Counted from the first letter of the stretch, positions 44,260-53,067 are shown. The stretch: DNA of 64,000 bases from Mesobacillus subterraneus (GCF_023715485.1 NZ_JAMBOF010000006.1:62001-126000); one strand, 5' to 3'. Translations and numbers: made by a program. Notes: generated by a model from the letters alone, not told the origin.

Positions 44260-44724
44260 TTGGAAAAAGAAAGACTGCAAGAGCTTGAGAAAAAAATCCA
44301 AGAGTATGAAACAATTATTTCTGAGATGTCAGCACCAATTATTCCTTCCATTCTGCCTGAAACAATTCTGGTTCCGATTACTGGTTTGATCCGCGCTGAG
44401 CGCTTTGACAAAATTCGAGAAAAGCTCCTTAATTATATCCACAATAAAGAAATTCAAACAGCGATCATTGATCTTACTGATATAACAGGGGAAAGAGTCG
44501 AGGATGTCTGCCTTGAGGAAGTAGGAAGAGAGCTGCATGAAATGGCGTCCTCAATGTCATTGATGGGAGTCAGGACATTCTTCGTAGGAATGAATACAGA
44601 ACTCGTAAAGCGTATGGTACTTGATGGAATTAAATTGGAAGCACAAACGTTTTCAACCTTTCAATCCGCATTAAAGTACTTAATGAAGGAAAAGGGTCTT
44701 GAATTCAGGAAGATGGTTGAATGA
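44260..44724 (+). CDS. STAS-domain protein, RsbR-like without sensor domain
   Basis: This 154-residue protein has a short N-terminal coiled coil (ERLQELEKKIQEYETIISEM), the RsbR-type linker SAPIIPSILPETILVPITG and a STAS domain (IQTAIIDLTDITGERVEDV...LMGVRTFFVGMNTELVKRM). The N-terminal globin-type sensor of RsbR is missing. The phosphorylatable Thr region is altered to TGERVED. It may join or modulate stressosomes. TTG 44260 follows GGGGAGG. Confidence 0.82.
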   Translation: MEKERLQELEKKIQEYETIISEMSAPIIPSILPETILVPITGLIRAERFDKIREKLLNYIHNKEIQTAIIDLTDITGERVEDVCLEEVGRELHEMASSMSLMGVRTFFVGMNTELVKRMVLDGIKLEAQTFSTFQSALKYLMKEKGLEFRKMVE

Positions 44725-44729
44725 ACAAA

Positions 44730-44846
44730 AAGCGCAAGCGCCTCGTTCAGCCCCGACAAGCGCTGGAGGGCCGACCGGTGAAGTCGTTCTTTGACTTCAT
44801 TGGGCGGACCGAAGCGACTCGAGGGGCTAGGCGCTGGAGCTGGATT
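44730..44846 (+). repeat. GC-rich palindromic intergenic element, second type
   Basis: A nested inverted repeat: outer arms AGCCCC (44749) and GGGGCT (44823), inner hairpin TGAAGTC-GTTCTTT-GACTTCA (44779-44799). It starts 5 bp after the STAS gene stop. Its GC content is well above that of the surroundings. Near-identical elements are common in some Bacillaceae genomes. Confidence 0.75.
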
Positions 44847-44898
44847 AAGAATACTATATGTGGTTATCCACAACTAAATAATTTTATACTTCACTAAC

Positions 44899-44931
44899 AA
44901 AACCCGCTGATATCAAGTTCAGCGGGTTTTT
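44899..44931. terminator. Terminator of the CBS gene region
   Basis: AAAACCCGCTGA and TCAGCGGGTTTTT form a 12-bp stem. Confidence 0.85.
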
Positions 44932-44940
44932 AACTTTGCT

Positions 44941-45366
44941 TTATTTTTCGGGTTCAGAAGGGGTGGAAATCTCTTCTAGTGCCTGTCCAGCTTCATCATC
45001 AAGTTTTTCAGTTACTGCAAGATCGCCTAGAGAGACAATCCCGATTAATTTTCCGTCTTCGACAATTGGCAGCCTGCGGATTTGCACGTCTGCCATTAAG
45101 TCTGCTGCTTCCTGTGCTGTCATATGGACTGTTCCGCGAACGGGATCAGTCGTCATAACTTCTGAAACTGGAGTATCCATTGAAACGTTCTGTGCTACTG
45201 CTTTTAGAACAATATCACGATCAGTAGCAAGTCCTGTAAGCTGTTCTCCATCACAAATGGGAATAACACCTACATCTAAATCCTTCATTTTTGCTGCCAC
45301 TTCATGAATCGGTGTATCAGGACTGCAAAATTCCACATCTCTAGTCATCACTTTTTCTATATTCAT
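44941..45366 (-). CDS. Two-CBS-domain protein
   Basis: This 141-residue protein has paired CBS motifs (VMTRDVEFCSPDTPIHEVAAKM...GVIPICDG; VMTTDPVRGTVHMTAQEAADLM...RRLPIVEDGKLIGIVSLGDLA) and an acidic tail. It resembles bacillus YhcV-type stress-induced CBS proteins, which bind adenine nucleotides. A direct target is not known. It is monocistronic. Confidence 0.87.
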   Translation of the reverse strand: MNIEKVMTRDVEFCSPDTPIHEVAAKMKDLDVGVIPICDGEQLTGLATDRDIVLKAVAQNVSMDTPVSEVMTTDPVRGTVHMTAQEAADLMADVQIRRLPIVEDGKLIGIVSLGDLAVTEKLDDEAGQALEEISTPSEPEK

Positions 45367-45502
45367 TCTAATTCCTCCTCTTTTGGTACATAGTTATGAA
45401 TTACCCGAAGGCTGAAAAAGCAAAACTGTTAGTTTTTTGCAGATTGAGTTGGTAGAATGGAGACAAAGCAAATTTTGCAGATTGGAAAGAGGGGGATTTT
45501 CA

Positions 45503-46528
45503 ATGATTGATTTAAGGAGCGATACAGTTACTAAGCCAACCGAAGAGATGCGTAAAGCAATGTATGCTGCAGAGGTTGGAGATGACGTTTACAAAGAAGA
45601 CCCAACCGTTCGTGAACTAGAAGAAACCGCTGCAGAAATATTAGGCAAAGAAGCAGCCTTGTTTGTCACCAGTGGAACACAGGGAAATCAAATTGCTGTG
45701 CTTACACATTGCCGTCCTGGCCAGGAGCTGTTATTAGAGGAAGAGTCCCATATTTTTTATTATGAATCGGGTGCTGTCGCAGCTCTTGCCGGCGTCCAGA
45801 CCAGGACAATACCTGGAAACCGGGGTGCGATGGATCCTAGGGATGTTTTCAATGCGATCCGTACTGAGGACATACATTATCCTGAAACAGGGTTGATTTG
45901 TTTAGAAAACACCCATAATCGTGCAGGTGGGGCAGTTATCCCCGTTGCCAACATGGCTGAAATATATAATATTGCCAAGGCGAATAATATTCCGGTCCAT
46001 CTGGATGGTGCCAGGCTTTTCAATGCCGCCGCCGCTGCTGGTGTCGATGTTAAAGAATTCGCTAAAAGTACGGATACCGTACAGATTTGCCTTTCAAAAG
46101 GACTTGGCGCTCCAATCGGATCGATCATAGCAGGAAGCTCTGATTTCATCAATGTCGCAAGAAAATGGAGGAAACGCCTTGGCGGAGGAATGAGGCAGGC
46201 AGGTGTCATCGCAGCCCCGGGATTGATTGCTCTGACGAAGATGAAGGACCGGCTGGGTGAAGACCAATGGAATGCAAGGGTACTGGCTGAAGCGATAGAA
46301 GCGATTCCAGGAATGAAACTTGCCAGTCAGCCAGAAACGAATATCGTTGTGGCTGATGTTGCCGAGTTAAATATCACTTCAGATGTTTTCGTCGAAAGGC
46401 TTCGCGCTGAAGGAGTTATTGCTGGAACTTTTGGGCCGACATATGTAAGGTTTGTTACACATTATGATGTCACCGAGGATCAAATACAGCAGGCTATTGA
46501 TGCCATTTCAAGAGCAACAAAGCAATAA
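45503..46528 (+). CDS. Low-specificity L-threonine aldolase
   Basis: This 341-residue PLP enzyme begins MIDLRSDTVTKPTEEMRKAM, the family signature, and contains GDDVYKEDPTVRELE, VTSGTQGNQIA, HLDGARLFNAA and the PLP Lys in CLSKGLGAPIGS. It cleaves threonine or allo-threonine to glycine and acetaldehyde. ATG 45503 follows AAAGAGGGGG; the longer frame upstream has no family similarity. Confidence 0.93.
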   Translation: MIDLRSDTVTKPTEEMRKAMYAAEVGDDVYKEDPTVRELEETAAEILGKEAALFVTSGTQGNQIAVLTHCRPGQELLLEEESHIFYYESGAVAALAGVQTRTIPGNRGAMDPRDVFNAIRTEDIHYPETGLICLENTHNRAGGAVIPVANMAEIYNIAKANNIPVHLDGARLFNAAAAAGVDVKEFAKSTDTVQICLSKGLGAPIGSIIAGSSDFINVARKWRKRLGGGMRQAGVIAAPGLIALTKMKDRLGEDQWNARVLAEAIEAIPGMKLASQPETNIVVADVAELNITSDVFVERLRAEGVIAGTFGPTYVRFVTHYDVTEDQIQQAIDAISRATKQ

Positions 46529-46531
46529 GAG

Positions 46532-46561
46532 AAAAGCTGGATGTTCAATCCAGCTTTTTTT
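46532..46561. terminator. Bidirectional terminator
   Basis: AAAAGCTGGA and TCCAGCTTTTTTT form a 10-bp stem between convergent genes. Confidence 0.87.
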
Positions 46562-46574
46562 AGTAATTCTTTAT

Positions 46575-47363
46575 CTATCGGTGCATCGTCCATTTGCCAA
46601 TATCCTTGAATCCCAGCCGTTTATAAATACGCCCAGCATCAGGATTATCGTAGAAGAGGCAGAGGATCTTTCCTTCATCCATAACATCCTTGAACAGTTT
46701 CTGCATAACAGCCGTAGCCAGACCCTTCCGGCGAAACTCTTTATGTGAACACACACCCACTATCATCGCGGACATTGAGTTTTCTGCCGCCGTAGAAGCA
46801 GACGCAACCATTTTGCCATCCTGCTCTATAAAGTATGTGCGTCCGGTTCTGCTTTCCATCGACTCCACCAGGATTTTCCGTGCATTTGGATTTGGAATGA
46901 ATTCTTCAATACTTCTTCTTAACTCTAGGATTTTGTCTACGTCTTCCATCGTGGCTACTTTTATATCAAAGGGACTGACACCAATAGAGTCTTCGGAAAT
47001 GCATTCTGCAAAATAAGTAACTTGTTTCGGGCCGATATTCAATCCTTCAATCCCTTCAAATCTCTCAACCAATGAACTTTTTCCTGATAAAAATATCTTC
47101 TCCGAAAATGACTTCATAATATCCGCAAATTCTGTAACAGGCAAATCACTCTCATTTAATGAATAGGGTATAAATGAATTGTGAAAACGAAGCAATACTG
47201 CCTTGATTTCTCCAGTCTCATGAAATTCCCCCCACAACTCCTGAAAATCTGCATCAAATCCAAACGCTTCAATGTCTCCGATGATGAACAAATTGATGGA
47301 GGGTTCCTGTTTTAAAAACTCCATAACACGATCATTATCTGATTGTACAAGTTTTTTGACCAT
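46575..47363 (-). CDS. GNAT-family N-acetyltransferase
   Basis: This 262-residue protein has its GNAT core in the C-terminal half (IVGVCSHKEFRRKGLATAVMQKLFKDV, acetyl-CoA loop RRKGLA; FYDNPDAGRIYKRLGFKDIG) after an N-terminal GNAT-like half. ATG 47363 with GGGAG is preferred over the in-frame start at 47399. The acceptor is unknown. Confidence 0.85.
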   Translation of the reverse strand: MVKKLVQSDNDRVMEFLKQEPSINLFIIGDIEAFGFDADFQELWGEFHETGEIKAVLLRFHNSFIPYSLNESDLPVTEFADIMKSFSEKIFLSGKSSLVERFEGIEGLNIGPKQVTYFAECISEDSIGVSPFDIKVATMEDVDKILELRRSIEEFIPNPNARKILVESMESRTGRTYFIEQDGKMVASASTAAENSMSAMIVGVCSHKEFRRKGLATAVMQKLFKDVMDEGKILCLFYDNPDAGRIYKRLGFKDIGKWTMHR

Positions 47364-47479
47364 GACAATTACTCCCTTTTTATAGCTTTTTAGTATCATA
47401 TTTTAAAAAGATAAAATTTTCAATAGTTAATTAGTAAATTAAGTATGTTGTGTTAACAATATGCAAATAGTGGCATTAT

Positions 47480-47508
47480 TTGATAGCCCCACCTTATAAG
47501 GGTATAAT
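47480..47508 (+). promoter_or_regulatory. SigA promoter of the B12/STAS operon with spacer palindrome
   Basis: TTGATA at 47480-47485 and TATAAT at 47503-47508 are 17 bp apart. The spacer ends with the perfect palindrome CCTTATAAGG (47493-47502), a possible operator. Confidence 0.75.
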
Positions 47509-47554
47509 TGATATATGTTTTTTAAGATAGAAACAGAAATGGGGGAGTTTTTGT

Positions 47555-47860
47555 ATGTATATAGTTCATTCAACCGTGAACATTCCAGAAGGAAAAGTCA
47601 ACGAGGTAATTGGCATCTATCAAAATAGATCTAGATTAGTAGATGAATATGAAGGCTTTCTCTCCTTCCAATTGCTGCAAAACGAACAAACCCCATCAGA
47701 ATTAACAGTACAAATTTGCTGGGAATCGAAGGAAGACTATATAAAGTACATTACAAGTGACGCTTATAAGAAAGTTCATGAGCTGGAAAAAAATTACCCT
47801 GATCAGGAACTCGCTTCCATCCGTCCCAAGGTCGATCGATACAAGGTCGTAGCAGTATGA
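47555..47860 (+). CDS. Antibiotic-biosynthesis-monooxygenase-fold protein (HmoA-like)
   Basis: This 101-residue ABM-domain protein has VNIPEGKVNEVIGIYQNRSRLVDEYEGFLSFQLLQNE, then QICWESKEDYIKYITSDAY. Relatives include haem-degrading HmoA/IsdG and small monooxygenases. It opens a four-gene operon with a B12-binding protein and a STAS protein, so a tetrapyrrole-related role is attractive but unproven. Its stop overlaps the next start (ATGA). Confidence 0.82.
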   Translation: MYIVHSTVNIPEGKVNEVIGIYQNRSRLVDEYEGFLSFQLLQNEQTPSELTVQICWESKEDYIKYITSDAYKKVHELEKNYPDQELASIRPKVDRYKVVAV

Positions 47861-48222
47861 ACAAAGTGACCATGAATGAAATTATCGAAGAAGTCACTGA
47901 AGGAATATACAAGGATTATCCAGTGCTCCTAGAAAAGTACGGGGAGCTGGGACGCCAAAAATGCCGCGAAGATAATGAACACCACATAAAACATCTGCAA
48001 ACCGCTGTTTCCATGGTGGATGAAAAATTCTTCATCGATTATGCTCATTGGCTAAATGGAATCTTGACTTCAAGAGGAATGAAAACAGAGCATTTAGTCG
48101 ATAATTTTGAGAGATTGCAGGTTGCATTTAATAAAGCTGAGACCGAAGAAAATAACAAAGATTATATAAACATACTTAAAAATGCAATATACTCGTTAAA
48201 ACACAAAGAGAATCATATATAG
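47857..48222 (+). CDS. Helical protein of unknown function in the B12/STAS operon
   Basis: This 121-residue protein is predicted to be mainly helical. It contains YPVLLEKYGELGRQKCREDNEHHIKHLQTAVSM and FFIDYAHWLNGILTSRGM. From memory, a similar segment is seen N-terminal to B12-binding domains in some regulators; this was not checked. Overlap with the upstream gene and a 14-bp gap to the B12 gene indicate a shared function. Confidence 0.65.
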   Translation: MNKVTMNEIIEEVTEGIYKDYPVLLEKYGELGRQKCREDNEHHIKHLQTAVSMVDEKFFIDYAHWLNGILTSRGMKTEHLVDNFERLQVAFNKAETEENNKDYINILKNAIYSLKHKENHI

Positions 48223-48236
48223 GGAAGGGTGAGTGA

Positions 48237-48899
48237 ATGGAAAAAGGAATCGAACTTTCCCAGCATTTGCTTGATGGCAATCAGGAAGCTGCCTGGCAGA
48301 TTTTAGATGAAGAACGAAAAGCAGGAAAGAATAGCTTATATATTTATGAATCTTTAGTAACGAATGCTATGAGGCATATAGGCTATTTATGGGAAACCAA
48401 TAAAATAACCGTCGCGGATGAGCACCTTGCAACTTCAACCTGTGATTTTCTGCTGGCTCGTTATCTCTGGCAAAAACAAAGAGATCTGGATGCTCCTTCT
48501 ATCGGCAAAAAAGCCATGTTTCTTTGCGTTGAAAATGAACAGCACTATCTTGGATTGAAGATGTCCAGTCAACTGTTCTCCGAAGGAGGTTGGGAAACCA
48601 GGTTTCATGGACCGAACTTGCCTCTGGAATATGTTAAAAAAGCAGCTTTGGATTGGAAACCTGATGCCATCTGCATTTCTTTCTCAATTCTATATCATGC
48701 AGAACATCTTGAACCCTATATAAAAGAATTAGAAAAGCTGCCTAACCGTCCTGCAATCATTGTAGGTGGTAGACTGCTTGATAAATATGAATTTTCCCGA
48801 CACGGATCTGAACGGACATTATTCATTAAAAATCTGGAAGGCGTTAAAGATTGGCTGGACCGTCATCCGCATGGAGTGAAATCGAGTGTCGGATATTAA
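48237..48899 (+). CDS. Cobalamin-binding photosensor-type protein (CarH-like sensory module)
   Basis: This 220-residue protein has a four-helix bundle domain (about 1-88) and a B12-binding Rossmann domain (about 90-215). W52-x9-E62-H63 (WETNKITVADEH) is the Wx9EH motif of adenosylcobalamin photoreceptors CarH/LitR. E101-Q-H103-YL-G106 is the ExHxxG cobalt-ligand motif. The MerR DNA-binding domain of CarH is absent. The residue after the Trp is Glu rather than the His used in Thermus CarH after illumination. The gene overlaps a STAS protein gene by 14 bp, suggesting signal output by protein contact. Confidence 0.87.
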   Translation: MEKGIELSQHLLDGNQEAAWQILDEERKAGKNSLYIYESLVTNAMRHIGYLWETNKITVADEHLATSTCDFLLARYLWQKQRDLDAPSIGKKAMFLCVENEQHYLGLKMSSQLFSEGGWETRFHGPNLPLEYVKKAALDWKPDAICISFSILYHAEHLEPYIKELEKLPNRPAIIVGGRLLDKYEFSRHGSERTLFIKNLEGVKDWLDRHPHGVKSSVGY

Positions 48900-49632
48900 A
48901 TATTCACCACAACCTTATTTTATAATTGATCGGGATTATCAAATCCTTGCTTTTTCGGATAGAAGTGCAGAAACTTTCAATATCAGCAGGAATTTCATTG
49001 AGTTAGTCGACTGGGAAAGCAAGGAGAAATGGGACACCCTTTTTGGAAAGGCGAACTGCAGGGCTGAAGGCGAGTTGATCATGAAAACAAAAGAGTCACC
49101 CTATGCACTCTTAGATATAAGGATTAATTGGAATGAGGACGAAGGTCACCTTATTTGTCTTGAAAAGGATCATCGCCTTGCGGAACTTGAAAGCATTGTG
49201 GAAAAGCACCGACTTAGATTGGCAGAAACAAATCTCGAATTGCTTGAGAAGAAGGAACAGGTGGAAAAGACTTTATTTGAAATTAAAAATCTTTCATGTC
49301 CCTTTATAAAATTAACAAAAACAGCCGCACTTGTACCGCTATTTGGCAATCTTGATGACGATCTAATCAGACAAAACGAAGACCGTGTCCTGCTCAAATC
49401 CCAGGATGGCGGTTATGAGGAAATATTGTTTGATTTTAACGGTGTCGGAGACTTTACAAATGAAGGGGTAGAAACTTTCGTCATGTTAATAAAAGAACTG
49501 CAAATCATGGGACTATCCCCAAGCATAATTGGCATCAAGCCGAACCACGCATTTTACCTTAACAGTTCAAATTCTAAGCTTGAAGTCCCTTTTTTGAATA
49601 GCCTGAGCAAAGCATTTAAAAAATCATTGTAA
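48886..49632 (+). CDS. PAS-like/STAS signalling protein
   Basis: This 248-residue protein has an N-terminal PAS-like part (QPYFIIDRDYQILAFSDRSAETFNI), a coiled coil (about 105-140) and a C-terminal RsbR/RsbS-type STAS domain (CPFIKLTKTAALVPLFGNLDDD; ILFDFNGVGDFTNEGVETFVMLIKELQIMGLSPSIIGIKPNHAF). The usual phospho-acceptor DT/DS is replaced by DFT. The start is GTG 48886, inside the B12 gene. It is the likely output partner of that sensor. Confidence 0.8.
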   Translation: MSDIKYSPQPYFIIDRDYQILAFSDRSAETFNISRNFIELVDWESKEKWDTLFGKANCRAEGELIMKTKESPYALLDIRINWNEDEGHLICLEKDHRLAELESIVEKHRLRLAETNLELLEKKEQVEKTLFEIKNLSCPFIKLTKTAALVPLFGNLDDDLIRQNEDRVLLKSQDGGYEEILFDFNGVGDFTNEGVETFVMLIKELQIMGLSPSIIGIKPNHAFYLNSSNSKLEVPFLNSLSKAFKKSL

Positions 49633-49668
49633 GAAAAACACTTCGAATAAAATCGGAGTGTTTTTCTC
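49632..49668 (+). terminator. Terminator of the B12/STAS operon
   Basis: AGAAAAACACTTCGA pairs with TCGGAGTGTTTTTCT (one mismatch). Confidence 0.85.
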
Positions 49669-49717
49669 TTTTTGACTGCAAAAAACCAAAGTTCAAAGAG
49701 GTGAAATTTTTTATTAT

Positions 49718-49748
49718 GGACTGTTTTCGCATAGATTGCTATTTTCAA
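49718..49748 (-). repeat. Dispersed intergenic repeat, inverted copy
   Basis: On the minus strand this reads as GAAAATAGCAATCTATGCGA followed by AAACAGTCC, the same layout as the other copies. Confidence 0.5.
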
Positions 49749-49835
49749 GCCAAGTATTCATTCCGTATTTCTTTTGACATCAAGCTCTTAATCGAAGATG
49801 GTTTCTGAACAGAGTATATATTAAAACTCATCATA

Positions 49836-49881
49836 CTTTTGGTTATGAAAGCAACAAAGTTTACGAAAAGAGCCTATATTA
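49836..49881 (+). repeat. Dispersed intergenic repeat, copy B
   Basis: GAAAGCAACAAAGTTTACGA followed by AAAGAGCCTATATTA; nearly the same as copies A and C. Confidence 0.65.
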
Positions 49882-50368
49882 GACCCATGGTAAGGGGAAG
49901 AGTCAATTTTATAATTAAGTATTTAATCACATGGACCATAAATGATTTCGCGAATTTTGCCGATTTCTGTGAGAAATTAAAGCAATATGCTACCGATCGT
50001 TGTCCTATGAAGGTACACAAATGGGCAGAAATCCGCTATTTAAGCAACCGGTTTCCCAATAAATATAACTAATTTATTTCCAGTTTGATAGTTTAAGAAG
50101 GCCATTTAAACTTATTTGATATTAGCACTTTATCTATAGAAGAAACAACCCTTTTATGAACTCACCAAACTATATTCTCCAAGAATCAACAATTGGTAAT
50201 TCTCATGGAAATACACTTCCAAATAAACTGCAAATACCTCATAAAACCCATCATTTTTCCCAATCTTAAAGGCTGAGTTATTGATTGATATAGGCAGAAA
50301 ATTTGAAATATACTTAACTCGCAGCCAACAAACTGCCAAATTTTTTCGAAGGTGAGAGGAGCAAAAGG

Positions 50369-51643
50369 ATGAAGAAGAAAAGAATACTCGGCTCTGCAGT
50401 ACTTAGTTTAGCAATGGGCGTCTCTATGTTTGCAACAGGGGCTTTTGGCGCAGGATCGTCAGATAGCCAAGATACTTATCGAGTTTTAATTCAGGGTCCG
50501 AGTTCCGAAAAAGCGAAAGTGCAAGAGCAATTAGGCAAACGCTGGGATTTTGGCAGCCAAGGTTTTACAACAGAAGTAAACAGCAAACAGTACCAGGCAT
50601 TACTGAATAACAAAAATGTAAAGGTTTCTCAAGTAGAGAAGCACTCAATTGATGCACGTGTTCAAGGTAATGGCAAAGGCAAAGGTGATTATACGGCACA
50701 GGCCTCATATCCATCTGATCAGACGCCATGGGGTATCCAGGCAATCTATAATGACAACTACATTCAGGCTACTACCGGCGGAGACGGAATCAAAGTGGCT
50801 GTCCTCGATACTGGTATCAATCGAAATCATATTGACTTGACTGACAATGTTGAGCAATGTAAAGACTTTACGCAAACAAGTTCTTCAATGGTAAACGGCA
50901 CATGTACTGACCGTCAAGGCCACGGTACACACGTTGCTGGAACAGCAGTCGCAAACGGCGGATATGACGGCGCAGGAATTTATGGTGTAGCTCCGCAGTC
51001 AGAATTATGGGGTTACAAAGTTTTGGGTGATAATGGTTCTGGATATTCTGATGACATCGCGGGAGCAATCCGTCACGCAGCGGATGAGGGTGTTCGAACA
51101 GGGTCTAAGGTTGTCATTTCCATGTCTCTAGGTTCAAGCGGCAAAGATTCAATGATTGCTAGTGCAGTAGATTATGCTTACAGCAAAGGAGCACTAGTTG
51201 TAGCTGCAGCTGGAAACAGCGGTCCTAGCGCGAACACAATCGGCTATCCAGGCGCTTTGGTAAATGCAGTAGCTGTTGCTTCTCTTGATAACACATTTGT
51301 AAACGGTACGCATAAGGTTTCTGACTTCTCATCTCGTGGAAACCCGAATACGGATGGAGATTTCTATATCCAAGAGAAGGATGTTGAAGTATCTGCACCA
51401 GGCGGCGGCATCTACTCTACAGCTGTAGATGGAAACTATACGACAATGAGTGGTACATCAATGGCTACACCGCACATTTCCGGACTTGCAGCGAAGCTTT
51501 GGTCTTCAAATAAGTCTTGGACCAATGTTCAGCTTCGTTCTGAAATCCAAAGACGTGCAAAGCTATATGACATCAAAGGCGGAACTGGTGCAGCTACAGG
51601 TGATGACTATGCTTCTGGCTTCGGTTTCCCTCGCGTAAAGTAA
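50369..51643 (+). CDS. Secreted subtilisin-like serine protease (S8)
   Basis: This 424-residue preproprotein has a signal peptide (residues 1-27, ending near TGAFGA), an I9-type propeptide (YRVLIQGPSSEKAKVQEQLG...) and the S8 catalytic domain. The triad is D147 (AVLDTG), H185 (GHGTHVAG) and S364 (GTSMATPH). It should be exported and act on extracellular protein. GGTGAGAGGAG precedes ATG 50369. The next gene on the same strand encodes an RRNPP-type regulator with a peptide gene, which may control protease expression. Confidence 0.96.
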   Translation: MKKKRILGSAVLSLAMGVSMFATGAFGAGSSDSQDTYRVLIQGPSSEKAKVQEQLGKRWDFGSQGFTTEVNSKQYQALLNNKNVKVSQVEKHSIDARVQGNGKGKGDYTAQASYPSDQTPWGIQAIYNDNYIQATTGGDGIKVAVLDTGINRNHIDLTDNVEQCKDFTQTSSSMVNGTCTDRQGHGTHVAGTAVANGGYDGAGIYGVAPQSELWGYKVLGDNGSGYSDDIAGAIRHAADEGVRTGSKVVISMSLGSSGKDSMIASAVDYAYSKGALVVAAAGNSGPSANTIGYPGALVNAVAVASLDNTFVNGTHKVSDFSSRGNPNTDGDFYIQEKDVEVSAPGGGIYSTAVDGNYTTMSGTSMATPHISGLAAKLWSSNKSWTNVQLRSEIQRRAKLYDIKGGTGAATGDDYASGFGFPRVK

Positions 51644-51668
51644 CCTTTTAGTAACACCCAACATTGCC

Positions 51669-51701
51669 AGCCATCCGGGTTGTTTGATCCGGGTGGCTTT
51701 A
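51669..51701 (+). terminator. Terminator after the subtilisin gene
   Basis: AGCCATCCGG and CCGGGTGGCT pair with one mismatch, then TTTATTT. Confidence 0.75.
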
Positions 51702-51830
51702 TTTAATCAATTGGTGTAGTATTTAAGTTAAATTATTTATAATATAAAGAATTTTTAAAAAATAGTACTTTTGGACTGTTTAAAAAAAATAAAATGATGG
51801 TAGATTAATAAGAAAACGGCAGGTGAACGT

Positions 51831-53051
51831 ATGCAATTTGGACCGCTAATCAAATTTTATCGTATTCAACAAGGTTTAACCCAAAAGGAACTGGCTAACG
51901 GCATATGTTCGGTTCCCCATTTAAGCAAAATCGAAGGCAACTCAAAGGAAGCAAACGAAGAAACCATGGGCTTACTTCTTGAAAGACTTGGAGTAAACCT
52001 TTCATCCATTACGGAAAATGAGGAACAGATCAAGCAATTAGTATCCGAGCTTAATGAGAAAATAGATTATTTTTTAAATGAAGAAGCAGATGAGGCAATG
52101 CTTAAACTAGAAGAGTATGAGGGAATCATCCCTTTCACTACCAATCTACATACATATGAACTTACCAAGTTTAGATACCTGATTTTTAAAGGCATGTTAC
52201 CTGAGGCACAGGTACAATATGAACTTTTGAATAAACAGAAGAAAATATTTTCCCAACCTCAGGCATCTTTATTTTCATACCTTTATGCTGTATGGTTATT
52301 GAAGAAAGGGAATTTTAAGAAAGCAGACGAGATCCTCGAGTCAATCGGTAAAGGATCCAAAATTGAAATTTCAAGTGGTGAGTTATTATATCACCGGGCA
52401 CTAGCTAAAAGTTCGCTTGAAGAGCCAGGTTATGCCATCTATTATGGGAAATTAGCTTTAGAGGAATTCATGCAAGATCATAATTTTAAACGAATCCTGC
52501 ATGTGATGATTCTGTTAGGAATCAATTATACACATTCAAAAATATACGAAGAAGCACAAGATTGCTTCAAGCACTTAATTAGAAATGCTGAGATTTTAAA
52601 AGAGAGCAAGCTTTTACCTGAAATTTATCATAATATGGGGTACTTACAAAAAAAATTAAATAAATCCAATGAAGCGATTGTCTTTTTCGAAAAGAGTTTA
52701 TCACTTCAAACAAAAAACACTCCCCATTATCTTATAACTCTTTACTCAATTGGAGAAATCCATAGTGAGTTAAATAACTCAATAAAGGCAAGAGAGGCTT
52801 TTCAGGAAGTTTATTTGTTAGCCAAAGAGTTGGAAAACCGCAAGTATAGGATGTTAGCAAATTATTATTTAATGAATCTAGAAGCACCAGAAAAATCGCT
52901 TGCCTATTCAGAGTCAAAAGTGATTCCTTACCTTGAGGAAAGCGATGGCAAGAGTGAAGAATTAATATGGTTTTACAAAATGCTGTCAAACCACTATCGC
53001 CAGATAGGAAGGTTTGATCAAGCAGTAAAATATATTGAAAAAATCAATTAA
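51831..53051 (+). CDS. RRNPP-type peptide-responsive transcription regulator (PlcR/NprR-like)
   Basis: This 406-residue protein has an N-terminal HTH_3 domain (LIKFYRIQQGLTQKELANGICSVPHLSKIEGNSKEANEETMGLLLERLG) and a long TPR-like helical array (about 75-400, for example YHNMGYLQKKLNKSNEAIVFFEKSL). This is the layout of PlcR, NprR and AimR. Such proteins bind a secreted, re-imported short peptide in the TPR groove. A 29-codon gene with a signal-like sequence starts 17 bp after the stop. The target is unknown; the subtilisin upstream is a candidate. Confidence 0.9.
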   Translation: MQFGPLIKFYRIQQGLTQKELANGICSVPHLSKIEGNSKEANEETMGLLLERLGVNLSSITENEEQIKQLVSELNEKIDYFLNEEADEAMLKLEEYEGIIPFTTNLHTYELTKFRYLIFKGMLPEAQVQYELLNKQKKIFSQPQASLFSYLYAVWLLKKGNFKKADEILESIGKGSKIEISSGELLYHRALAKSSLEEPGYAIYYGKLALEEFMQDHNFKRILHVMILLGINYTHSKIYEEAQDCFKHLIRNAEILKESKLLPEIYHNMGYLQKKLNKSNEAIVFFEKSLSLQTKNTPHYLITLYSIGEIHSELNNSIKAREAFQEVYLLAKELENRKYRMLANYYLMNLEAPEKSLAYSESKVIPYLEESDGKSEELIWFYKMLSNHYRQIGRFDQAVKYIEKIN

Positions 53052-53067
53052 ATGGAGGAATGGAATA

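Larger units (their letters stand above)
49669..50368. other. Intergenic region with dispersed repeats
   Basis: No supported ORF in 700 bp. It holds an inverted and a direct copy of the dispersed repeat (49718-49748 and 49836-49881) and the promoter region of the subtilisin gene. Confidence 0.5.

Noticed and set aside
45434-45483. Direct repeat TTTTGCAGATTG before the threonine aldolase
   Set aside because: Only two 12-bp copies, no symmetry; could be chance.
49839-50072. 77-codon ORF
   Set aside because: It starts inside a dispersed repeat copy, has no ribosome site and shows no protein-like pattern.
50154-50339. 61-codon minus-strand ORF
   Set aside because: No ribosome site or family pattern; it lies in the promoter region of the subtilisin gene.
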